Shown in pieces: positions 1 to 5,967 of a DNA stretch of 24,787 nucleotides. Origin of the DNA: DASPTT01 sp035623275 (GTDB lineage Bacteria > Actinomycetota > Acidimicrobiia > Acidimicrobiales > UBA8190); the NCBI GenBank assembly GCA_035623275.1, contig DASPTT010000129.1, forward strand, positions 1 through 24,787, in the 5' to 3' direction. A program made the translations under genes and the position numbers. The notes under the pieces were generated by a model. It saw nothing but the letters and a program-made list of their open reading frames with translations, had not been told where the DNA came from and made no database searches. Numbering within the stretch: the first letter of the stretch is position 1; each line of letters starts with the position of its first letter.

Positions 1-505
1 CCTCGAGCTCGCGCACGCCGGCGAGGCCGGCGCCGGACACGGACTGGTAGGTGGACACGACCAGCCGGTTGAGGACGGCCTCCCGGTGCAGCGGGGCCAG
101 CACGGGCATCGCCACCATCGTCGTGCAGTTCGGGTTGGCCACGATCCCCTTCGGGATCGAGTCCAGCGCGTCCGCGTTGACCTCGGGGACGACGAGCGGG
201 ACCTCGGGGTCCATGCGCCAGGCAGAGGAGTTGTCGACCACCACGGCGCCCGCCGCGGCGATGCGCGGGGCGAGGACACGCGAGGCCGTGGCGCCGGCCG
301 ACATGAGAGCGATGTCCACGCCCGTGTAGTCGGCCGTGTCCGCGTCCTCCACCACCACGTCGCGCCCCTGGAACTCGAGGCGCTGCCCGGCCGAGCGCGC
401 CGAGGCGAAGAAGCGCACGTCGTCGAGGGGGAACCCGCGCTCGGACAGCACGCGGCGCATGACCTTGCCGACCTGCCCGGTGGCGCCGACGACCGCGACC
501 CGCAT
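1..505 (-). CDS. asd: Aspartate-semialdehyde dehydrogenase, C-terminus cut by window edge
   Basis: Reduces aspartyl-4-phosphate to aspartate-4-semialdehyde with NADPH, the second step of the lysine/threonine/methionine branch, in the cytosol. The 168 visible residues start with the Rossmann motif GATGQVG (about residues 7-13) and include the active-site segment NPNCTTM, with Cys127 as the expected acyl-enzyme nucleophile. This is about half of the usual ~340-residue protein, and the rest lies before position 1. The ATG at 505 is chosen because translation there begins directly with the nucleotide-binding strand. A TAACAT box lies 6 bases upstream, so the mRNA may be leaderless. An ATG at 513 is in another frame. 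The gene follows lysC on the same strand with a 157-base gap, the usual pathway pairing, but appears to have its own promoter. Family assignment is secure. Confidence 0.95.
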   Translation of the reverse strand, partial: MRVAVVGATGQVGKVMRRVLSERGFPLDDVRFFASARSAGQRLEFQGRDVVVEDADTADYTGVDIALMSAGATASRVLAPRIAAAGAVVVDNSSAWRMDPEVPLVVPEVNADALDSIPKGIVANPNCTTMVAMPVLAPLHREAVLNRLVVSTYQSVSGAGLAGVRELE

Positions 506-511
506 GACGCC

Positions 512-517
512 ATGTTA
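512..517 (-). promoter_or_regulatory. -10 box of asd, leaderless type
   Basis: TAACAT on the minus strand, ending 6 bases before the asd ATG, fits the actinobacterial TANNNT -10 consensus at a distance that would start transcription on or next to the A of ATG. No ribosome binding site or clear -35 is visible. The assignment rests on spacing and on the same arrangement at seven other genes in this window. Confidence 0.55.
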
Positions 518-596
518 CGGGACGGCCCGCGCCTTCCCGCACGACCCGCTCCCTCCGGCGGTCGCGGCGCCGGCGGGACGACGCCCCATCGGAGGC

Positions 597-638
597 CGTC
601 CCCCGGGCGGCGTCCCCCGGGCGGCGTCCCCCGGGCGG
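597..638. repeat. Three 14-base direct repeats between lysC and asd
   Basis: The unit CGTCCCCCGGGCGG occurs three times without mismatch (597-610, 611-624, 625-638). A decayed fourth copy runs to about 650. Each unit holds the palindrome CCCGGG, so the array could fold in the lysC mRNA downstream of its stop codon (663-665 on the minus strand). It could act as an attenuating or processing structure between lysC and asd, or simply be replication slippage. No T-run follows, so a classical intrinsic terminator is not supported. Confidence 0.7.
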
Positions 639-662
639 CGTCCCCCCGAGGGCGCGTCGCCT

Positions 663-1880
663 CTAGACGGTGTCGAGCTCGAAGGCCGTGTGCAACAGCC
701 GCACCGCCTCCTCCACCCGCTCCGCGCGCACCACGCAGGAGATCCGGATCGAGGACGTCGAGATCATCTCGATGTTGATCCCCGCCTTGGCCAGCGTCTC
801 GAACATGGTGGCGGAGACGCCGGGGTGGCTGCGCATCCCGGCGCCGATGAGCGAGACCTTGGCCACGTCGGTGTCGGCGAGGACCTCGCCGGCGCCGATG
901 TCGGGGGCGAGGGTGCGCGTCACGTCGAGCGCGGCGTCGAGGTCGACCCTCGGCACGGTGAACGAGATGTCGGTCGTCCCGTGCTGCGACATGTTCTGGA
1001 CGATGGTGTCGACGTTGACCATTCGGTCCGCCAGCGCCCGGAAGAGCCGGGCGGCGATGCCCGGCCGGTCGGGGACGCCGACGACGGTGACCTTTGCCTC
1101 CGAGGTGTCGTGTGTCACCGCGGTGACGATCGCCTGTTCCATTGCCGCATCCTCCTCCACGACCCAGGTGCCCGGCTCCCAGGTGAAGCTGGAGCGTACG
1201 TGCAACGGCACGTGGTGGTTCCGGGCGAACTCCACCGAGCGCAGCGCCAGCACGCGGCCCCCGCTGGCCGCGATGTCCAACATCTCGTCGAAGCTGACGC
1301 GTGGGAGACGCCGGGCCTCGGGCACGATGCGGGGATCCGCGCTGAAGACACCCGACACGTCCGTGTAGATCTCGCACGCGTCGGCGCCGAGCGCGGCCGC
1401 CAGGGCCACCGCCGTGGTGTCCGAGCCGCCTCGGCCGAGCGTGGTGACGTCGTGCTCGGTGGACACACCCTGGAAGCCGGCGACCACCGGCACCCGCCCC
1501 TCGTGCAGGGCGGTACGCAGGCGGTCGCCCTTGACCTCCAGGATCCGGGCACGCGTGTGCGAGGTGTCGGTGATGATGCCGGCCTGGCTCCCGGTGAAGG
1601 ACACGGCGTCGATCCCCTGGTCCGCCAGCGCCATGACCAGGAGCGCCATCGACATCCGCTCGCCCGCGGTGAGCAGCATGTCGAGCTCGCGCGGCGGCTG
1701 GACGGCACTCACGTCGTTGGCCAGGCGCAACAGGTCGTCGGTGGTCTTGCCCATGGCGCTGACCACCACGACGACGTCGTCACCGCGGCGACGGGTCCGC
1801 GCCACGTGGTCGGCCACGGCGCGGATCCGCTCCGCGTCTCCCACGGACGTGCCGCCGTACTTCTGGACGACCAGGGACAT
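663..1880 (-). CDS. lysC: Aspartate kinase with internal beta-subunit start
   Basis: Phosphorylates aspartate, the first and usually feedback-regulated step to lysine, threonine and methionine. The 405 residues have the usual length. The kinase motif KYGGTSVG is at residues 7-14. The amino-acid kinase domain runs to about residue 240, and two ACT regulatory domains follow (from about VTVVGVPDRPG and VAKVSLIGAGM). Met247 begins a segment (MEQAIVTAV, then TSEAKVTVVG) that matches the known start of the separately translated beta subunit in Corynebacterium, and a strong internal Shine-Dalgarno precedes it. The ATG at 1880 lies 8 bases after a TAGCGT box and has no ribosome site, so the alpha transcript is probably leaderless. 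It is transcribed divergently from the cyclophilin at 1998, with asd downstream. The alpha2beta2 arrangement is inferred from the family. Confidence 0.96.
   Translation of the reverse strand: MSLVVQKYGGTSVGDAERIRAVADHVARTRRRGDDVVVVVSAMGKTTDDLLRLANDVSAVQPPRELDMLLTAGERMSMALLVMALADQGIDAVSFTGSQAGIITDTSHTRARILEVKGDRLRTALHEGRVPVVAGFQGVSTEHDVTTLGRGGSDTTAVALAAALGADACEIYTDVSGVFSADPRIVPEARRLPRVSFDEMLDIAASGGRVLALRSVEFARNHHVPLHVRSSFTWEPGTWVVEEDAAMEQAIVTAVTHDTSEAKVTVVGVPDRPGIAARLFRALADRMVNVDTIVQNMSQHGTTDISFTVPRVDLDAALDVTRTLAPDIGAGEVLADTDVAKVSLIGAGMRSHPGVSATMFETLAKAGINIEMISTSSIRISCVVRAERVEEAVRLLHTAFELDTV
1140..1158 (-). promoter_or_regulatory. Internal ribosome binding site and start for the LysC beta subunit
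   Basis: Inside lysC, GGAGGAGG (1158 down to 1151) lies 8 bases before the in-frame ATG at 1142-1140, which is codon 247. This is stronger than any signal at the main lysC start. In Corynebacterium glutamicum lysC a beta subunit is translated from the homologous position, so an independent regulatory subunit of about 159 residues is expected here. Confidence 0.75.
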
Positions 1881-1888
1881 GGAGCAAG

Positions 1889-1894
1889 ACGCTA
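1889..1894 (-). promoter_or_regulatory. -10 box of lysC, leaderless type
   Basis: TAGCGT on the minus strand with 8 bases to the lysC ATG at 1880. No Shine-Dalgarno lies in the gap. The expected -35 region falls inside the 10-base repeat array at 1911-1940 and shows no TTG-like hexamer. Confidence 0.5.
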
Positions 1895-1910
1895 CCGCCT
1901 GCCCCGGCGG

Positions 1911-1940
1911 CCGGAGGCGGCCGGAGGCGGCCGGAGGCGG
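1911..1940. repeat. Three 10-base direct repeats in the lysC/cyclophilin divergent region
   Basis: CCGGAGGCGG is repeated three times exactly, preceded by a partial copy (about 1904-1910). The period of 10 is close to one helical turn. The array lies between the two divergent -10 boxes (1889-1894 and 1984-1989), so it occupies the upstream region of both promoters. Confidence 0.65.
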
Positions 1941-1983
1941 CCCGGCGCCGCGGCCCCGAACGCCCGGTGGCTTCGCGCCCGGA

Positions 1984-1989
1984 TAGGGT
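1984..1989 (+). promoter_or_regulatory. -10 box of the anchored cyclophilin, leaderless type
   Basis: TAGGGT ends 8 bases before the GTG at 1998, with no ribosome binding site between. It is the same arrangement as at lysC on the other strand, and no -35 is evident. Confidence 0.5.
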
Positions 1990-1997
1990 GTCGGGCC

Positions 1998-2822
1998 GTG
2001 CCCAGCGAGAAGCGAGCCCGACAGCGAGCCGCGCGCGACGCCAAGTTGGAGGCCCAGGCGCGCCAGGAACGCCGGCGCGCCGGGATCCGGCGGGGGATCG
2101 TCGTGGTCGTCATCGCCGCCGTCGTGATCGGCGTCGTCCTGCTGGTGAACTCCGGCAAGAAGAAGAGCAGCGCCAGCACCACGACGACCACGGCGGCCAG
2201 CACCACGACCACGGCCGCCTCGTCGGCGCAGGCCGCAGCGAACGCCGCGGCCGTCGCGGCCGGCTGCCCGAGCAGTCCCACGACGCCGCTCACCAAGCCG
2301 TCGTGGTCGAGCCCGCCTGCGATGACGATCAACTCGTCGGCCACGTACACGGCGACGGTGAAGACCGACGTCGGGACGTTCACCGTCGACCTCGACGCCA
2401 AAGACGCGCCCACCACGGTGAACAACTTCGTGTTCCTCGCCAAGCAGCACTTCTTCGACTGCATGGCCTTCATGCGCGTGATCCCGGGCTTCATGAACCA
2501 GACCGGCAGCCCCAGCCAGAGCAACGGCGGCGCGCACTCCGGCCCCGGGTACCAGTTCGCCAACGAGAACGACTCGCCCGCGGGCGGGTACAAGGCCGGT
2601 GACCTGGCTATGGCCAACTCGGGTCCCAACACCAACGGGAGCCAGTTCTTCGTCCTCGCCGGCCCCTACAACAACACGGGCTACTCCCTTTTCGGCCATG
2701 TCGCGACCGGGATGGACGTCGTCCAGAAGATCAACGCAGACGGGAACCCCAGCCAGGCGGCCAACGGCGTGCCCCCCGCTGTCACCCACCGGATGCTCTC
2801 GGTCACGGTCACCCAGAGCTGA
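1998..2822 (+). CDS. Membrane-anchored cyclophilin-type peptidyl-prolyl isomerase
   Basis: Predicted to catalyse cis/trans isomerisation of prolyl bonds outside the membrane. The 274 residues comprise a very basic N-tail (1-32), one membrane helix (about 33-51), a Ser/Thr/Ala-rich linker (about 56-88) and a cyclophilin domain from about 117 to the end. Arg160, Phe165 and Gln168 match the catalytic Arg, Phe and Gln of cyclophilins, and ANSGPNTNGSQFF is the conserved second motif. The usual FHR..QGGD is changed to FMR..QTGS, so activity may be altered. The GTG at 1998 is chosen because reading frame upstream is non-protein-like repeat sequence and a TAGGGT box sits 8 bases before it. A second, soluble cyclophilin follows after 41 bases, and the two look like tandem duplicates. 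Confidence 0.9.
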   Translation: MPSEKRARQRAARDAKLEAQARQERRRAGIRRGIVVVVIAAVVIGVVLLVNSGKKKSSASTTTTTAASTTTTAASSAQAAANAAAVAAGCPSSPTTPLTKPSWSSPPAMTINSSATYTATVKTDVGTFTVDLDAKDAPTTVNNFVFLAKQHFFDCMAFMRVIPGFMNQTGSPSQSNGGAHSGPGYQFANENDSPAGGYKAGDLAMANSGPNTNGSQFFVLAGPYNNTGYSLFGHVATGMDVVQKINADGNPSQAANGVPPAVTHRMLSVTVTQS

Positions 2823-2863
2823 ACGATCGGCGGCCGGAGCCGAGCCGCCGCAGAAGGAGACCC

Positions 2864-3418
2864 ATGAGCGTCGAGCCCCCCGCAGCAGACGGATCGAGCC
2901 CGCAGCGTCGGCAATTCGAGGCCGAACCGCCGATGGTCATCGACCCGGCGAAGCGCTACAGCGCCACCATGGTGACCTCCAAGGGGACGCTCAGCATCGC
3001 CTTGGACCCCCTGGGCGCGCCGCGCACGGTGAACAGCTTCGTGTTCCTCGCCCGCTACCACTACTTCGACGGGATCGCCTTCCACCGGATCATCCCGGGC
3101 TTCGTCGTCCAGGGCGGCGACCCGACCGGCACGGGCTCGGGAGGTCCCGGATACCGCTTCGCCGACGAGCTCCCCGCGCCCGGCCGCTACGAGATCGGGT
3201 CGCTGGCCATGGCCAACGCCGGGCCGAACACCAACGGCAGCCAGTTCTTCATCATCAGCGGGCCCGACGGCGTGCGCTTGCCCCCGAGCTACTCGCTCTT
3301 CGGCAAGGTCGTCGCCGGCTTGGAGGTCGTCGCCGCCCTCGACGCGGCGGGGAGCCGGTCGGGGAGGCCGGCCGAGGCGGTGACCATCGAGTCGGTGTCG
3401 ATCGAGGAGTCCGAGTAG
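2864..3418 (+). CDS. Cytosolic cyclophilin-type peptidyl-prolyl isomerase
   Basis: A 184-residue protein without signal peptide or membrane helix, so probably a cytosolic folding catalyst. The cyclophilin domain begins near residue 31. The active-site segment FHRIIPGFVVQGGD is canonical, with Arg75, Phe80 and Gln83, and is followed by MANAGPNTNGSQFF. The ATG at 2864 has AGGAG 4 bases upstream, a short but usable spacing. It is 41 bases after the anchored paralogue and probably on the same transcript. Its intact motif contrasts with the altered motif of the paralogue. The stop lies 16 bases from the stop of the convergent peptidase gene. Confidence 0.93.
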   Translation: MSVEPPAADGSSPQRRQFEAEPPMVIDPAKRYSATMVTSKGTLSIALDPLGAPRTVNSFVFLARYHYFDGIAFHRIIPGFVVQGGDPTGTGSGGPGYRFADELPAPGRYEIGSLAMANAGPNTNGSQFFIISGPDGVRLPPSYSLFGKVVAGLEVVAALDAAGSRSGRPAEAVTIESVSIEESE

Positions 3419-3434
3419 CGCGGCGCAACGCTGC

Positions 3435-4109
3435 TCAGCGAGGCAGGGCGTCGAACCCGGCCGGCTTCCCGCTGACGTACACCTGCACGTCGCCCACCCC
3501 GGCCTGACGCCACGAGCCGTCGGGCTCGCGGATGAGCGCCGTGCGCTCCGGCACGCCGACCACGGGGAGGCCGGGGGCGGCCAGGGCGATGGAGCGATGC
3601 ACCTTCTCGGCGTTCTCGTGGCCGAAGTGCGGGATGACCGCGAGCTGCTCGAGCATGCCCAGGCCCACCGTGAGCGCACCGCCGCGGGGGTCGACCATGG
3701 GGTCGGTCAGCACCATGGCGCCGGCCGAGGACCCCGCCACCACGGCACCGTCGCGCCACGTGGCCAACAAGGCCTCCCACAGGCGGGACGACTTGAGCAC
3801 CGAGCGCAGGTGCATGGGCGACCCGCCGCCGATGTACACGAAGCGCGCGGCGCGCACGACGGCGGCGTTGGCCTCGTCCTCGGCCTCGTGGCGCCGCAGC
3901 ACCATCAGCGGGCGCACCTGCCCGCCGAGGGAGGCGAACCACGCCTCCGCGGTGGCGACCGCCTTCTCGGGGTGCTCATAGGCGGCCGCCGTGGGGAGCA
4001 CCAGCACCTCGTCGCCGCCGGACGCCGCCAGCAGCTCGGCGTCGAAGTCGCAGCCGTCGTGCCACTCGCCGCCGCCGACGAGCGCCAGGGGACCGGGGTG
4101 CGTGCTCAT
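3435..4109 (-). CDS. S51-family serine peptidase (PepE/cyanophycinase-like)
   Basis: A 224-residue protein of the S51 class-I glutamine amidotransferase-like fold, the family of alpha-aspartyl dipeptidase PepE and cyanophycinase. GSSAGA (residues 126-131) gives the nucleophile elbow with Ser128. IGGGSPMH (93-100) is the second conserved loop, and PHFGHEN (160-166) supplies the candidate catalytic His. No signal peptide is seen, so it is cytosolic. The length suits PepE-like members better than the longer cyanophycinases. The substrate, aspartyl dipeptides or cyanophycin-like material, cannot be decided. The ATG at 4109 lies 7 bases after TACAGT, so leaderless expression is likely. It is divergent from the dehydrogenase at 4165, with only 55 bases between the start codons. 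Confidence 0.87.
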   Translation of the reverse strand: MSTHPGPLALVGGGEWHDGCDFDAELLAASGGDEVLVLPTAAAYEHPEKAVATAEAWFASLGGQVRPLMVLRRHEAEDEANAAVVRAARFVYIGGGSPMHLRSVLKSSRLWEALLATWRDGAVVAGSSAGAMVLTDPMVDPRGGALTVGLGMLEQLAVIPHFGHENAEKVHRSIALAAPGLPVVGVPERTALIREPDGSWRQAGVGDVQVYVSGKPAGFDALPR

Positions 4110-4116
4110 GGGCGCC

Positions 4117-4122
4117 ACTGTA
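4117..4122 (-). promoter_or_regulatory. -10 box of the S51 peptidase, leaderless type
   Basis: TACAGT on the minus strand, with 7 bases to the ATG at 4109 and no ribosome binding site between. It is one of two divergent -10 boxes packed into 55 bases. Confidence 0.55.
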
Positions 4123-4151
4123 GGGCCGGTGTGGGCCCGCAGCGCCGGACG

Positions 4152-4157
4152 TAGGCT
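4152..4157 (+). promoter_or_regulatory. -10 box of the short-chain dehydrogenase, leaderless type
   Basis: TAGGCT with 7 bases to the ATG at 4165, the mirror image of the box for the divergent peptidase. The two -10 boxes are 29 bases apart, so each polymerase footprint must overlap the other promoter. Confidence 0.55.
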
Positions 4158-4164
4158 GCCGGTC

Positions 4165-5010
4165 ATGACCACCGACACGCATTTCACCGGCAAGGTCGCC
4201 GTCGTCACCGGGGGCGCCTCGGGGATCGGCAGGGCGATCGGCACGGCCCTCGCTCGTCGTGGGGCGAGCGTGGTGCTGGCCGACGTGGACGAGGTGGCGG
4301 CCAAGGCCGCGGCCGAGGAGATCGGGGCCGGCCCGCCCGGCCGGGTGGCGGCCGCCGGCCTCGACGTGCGCGACGCCGAGGCCTTCGCCACACTGGTCGG
4401 GCGGGTGGCCGAGGAGCACGGGCACCTCGACCTGCTCTTCAACAACGCGGGGATCGGTATCGGCGGTGAGGTCGCCGAGCTCACCCTCGGCCACTGGGAC
4501 CGTGTCATCGACATCAACCTGCGGGGTGTGGTCCACGGCGTGGTGGCGGCCTACCCGCTCATGATCCGCCAGGGCCACGGGCACATCGTGAACACGGCGT
4601 CGATCGCCGGCCTCTTCCCGAGCCCGCTGCTCACCCCCTACGCGGCCACCAAGCACGCGGTCGTGGGCCTGAGCACGAGCCTGCGGGGCGAGGCGGCGAA
4701 CCACGGGGTGCGCGTCAGCGTGGTGTGCCCGGGGATCATCGACACGCCCATCTGGGAGCGCCTCGTTCCCGAGGACCTGCCCGACGTCCCCAGCGCGCGC
4801 ATCGGGTTCGAGCGGGTCAGGCACACGGTCCTGCGCCGCGCCTACCCTCCCGACGCGCTGGCCGAGGACGTGCTGGCCGGGGTCGCCCGCAACCGGCCGA
4901 TCATCGTCGCGCCCGCCCACGCCCGCCTCATGTGGCGGATCTATCGGGCCGCCCCCCGCTTGGTGCTCGACGGCGGCGGCGTGCTGGTGCGCCGGCTGCT
5001 CGGGAGCTGA
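4165..5010 (+). CDS. Short-chain dehydrogenase/reductase (SDR)
   Basis: A 281-residue classical SDR that should oxidise or reduce an alcohol/ketone with NAD(P). The cofactor motif TGGASGIG is at residues 15-22, Asp40 ends the second strand (suggesting NAD preference), NNAG is at 93-96, catalytic Ser is at 146, and the YAATK pair gives Tyr159 and Lys163. The C-terminal ~40 residues are basic and end in VRRLLGS, longer than minimal SDRs and possibly membrane-associating. The substrate is unknown. It lies 62 bases before the acyl-CoA gene pair, but hydroxybutyryl-CoA dehydrogenase has its own promoter. The start follows the TAGGCT box by 7 bases. Confidence 0.9.
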   Translation: MTTDTHFTGKVAVVTGGASGIGRAIGTALARRGASVVLADVDEVAAKAAAEEIGAGPPGRVAAAGLDVRDAEAFATLVGRVAEEHGHLDLLFNNAGIGIGGEVAELTLGHWDRVIDINLRGVVHGVVAAYPLMIRQGHGHIVNTASIAGLFPSPLLTPYAATKHAVVGLSTSLRGEAANHGVRVSVVCPGIIDTPIWERLVPEDLPDVPSARIGFERVRHTVLRRAYPPDALAEDVLAGVARNRPIIVAPAHARLMWRIYRAAPRLVLDGGGVLVRRLLGS

Positions 5011-5036
5011 GCCGGGTCCCCCGCCCCGACCCGGGC

Positions 5037-5066
5037 TTGGGGCCGCTTGTGACCGACCGGTAGCAT
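5037..5066 (+). promoter_or_regulatory. Promoter of the hydroxybutyryl-CoA dehydrogenase/mutase pair
   Basis: TTGGGG (5037-5042), an 18-base spacer and TAGCAT (5061-5066) make the best two-part promoter in the window. The ATG at 5073 follows after 6 bases, so the transcript should be leaderless or nearly so. Confidence 0.6.
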
Positions 5067-5072
5067 GCGGCC

Positions 5073-5927
5073 ATGTCCATCAAGCGTGTAGGAATCGTCG
5101 GCTCGGGCATCATGGGCTCGGGCATCGCCGAGACGGCCGCCCTGGCCGGCTTCGAAGTGGTCCTGCGCTCCCGGGCCCAGACCACGGCCGACGCCATGGT
5201 GGCGGGGATGGAGAAGTCCCTGGCCAAGCAGGTGGAGAAGGGCAAGCTGGCCGAGGCGGACCGCGAGGGCGCCCTGAGCCGGGTCACCGCCGTCTCCGAC
5301 CTGGGCGAGCTGGCCGGCTGCGACCTGGTCATCGAGTCGGTCGTCGAGGACCTGGCGACGAAGAAGCACCTGTTCTCCGAGCTGGACCGGATCTGCCCCG
5401 ACCACGCCATCCTGGCCACCAACACGTCCACACTGCCGGTGATCGACATGGCCATGGAGACCGGGCGGCCCGACAAGGTCTGCGGAATCCACTTCTTCAA
5501 CCCTGCGCCGGTCATGGCCCTCGTCGAGGTGGTGCGGCCGCTGACGGCCGCCGACGAGACCATCGCCGGGGCCCGCGCCTTCGCCGAGGCCTGCGGCAAG
5601 ATCCCGGTGGAGGTCAAGGACCAGGCGGGCTTCATCGTCAACGCGCTCCTTTTCCCTTACTTGAACAACGCCGTGCGGCTGCTCGAGCAGGGCGTGGCCA
5701 CCGTGGAGGACATCGACGCGGCGATGAAGGCCGGCTGCGGCTTCCCCATGGGGCCCTTCGCCCTGCTCGACCTGGTCGGCCTCGACACCAGCCTGGCCAT
5801 CCTGGACGCGCTCTACACGGAGTTCCGCGACCCGAACTACGCGGCGATCCCGCTGCTGCGCCGGATGGTGGCGGCGGAGCAGCTCGGCCGCAAGTCGGGC
5901 AAGGGCTTCTACGACTACCGCAAGTGA
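5073..5927 (+). CDS. hbd: 3-hydroxybutyryl-CoA dehydrogenase
   Basis: Interconverts acetoacetyl-CoA and (S)-3-hydroxybutyryl-CoA with NAD(P)H. The 284 residues have the standard single-domain length. GSGIMGSG (10-17) is the dinucleotide-binding loop. Ser119, His140, Glu152 and Asn190 fall exactly at a constant offset of 18 from the catalytic Ser137, His158, Glu170 and Asn208 of the human enzyme. The ending KSGKGFYDYRK is typical of the family. The mutase gene follows after 40 bases with its own ribosome site, so both are probably one transcript. With the thiolase at 20240 and the crotonyl-CoA carboxylase/reductase at 18718 it could feed the ethylmalonyl-CoA pathway. Beta-oxidation or butyrate-type metabolism are alternatives. 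The S-specific family would need an S-specific enoyl-CoA hydratase, not seen here. Confidence 0.93.
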   Translation: MSIKRVGIVGSGIMGSGIAETAALAGFEVVLRSRAQTTADAMVAGMEKSLAKQVEKGKLAEADREGALSRVTAVSDLGELAGCDLVIESVVEDLATKKHLFSELDRICPDHAILATNTSTLPVIDMAMETGRPDKVCGIHFFNPAPVMALVEVVRPLTAADETIAGARAFAEACGKIPVEVKDQAGFIVNALLFPYLNNAVRLLEQGVATVEDIDAAMKAGCGFPMGPFALLDLVGLDTSLAILDALYTEFRDPNYAAIPLLRRMVAAEQLGRKSGKGFYDYRK

Positions 5928-5967
5928 TCCGCGGCCGCGCCGGCGGCCGGACGAGGAGGTGAGCGGC

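Noticed and set aside
336..1997. A long open frame running in front of the first cyclophilin in the same frame
   Set aside because: It is the antisense of lysC and the repeat regions and has no protein-like sequence. The cyclophilin start at GTG 1998 is supported by its -10 box and the onset of a typical basic N-tail.
5959..5961. An earlier in-frame GTG start for the mutase
   Set aside because: It lies within the GAGGAGGTG ribosome site that correctly spaces the GTG at 5968.
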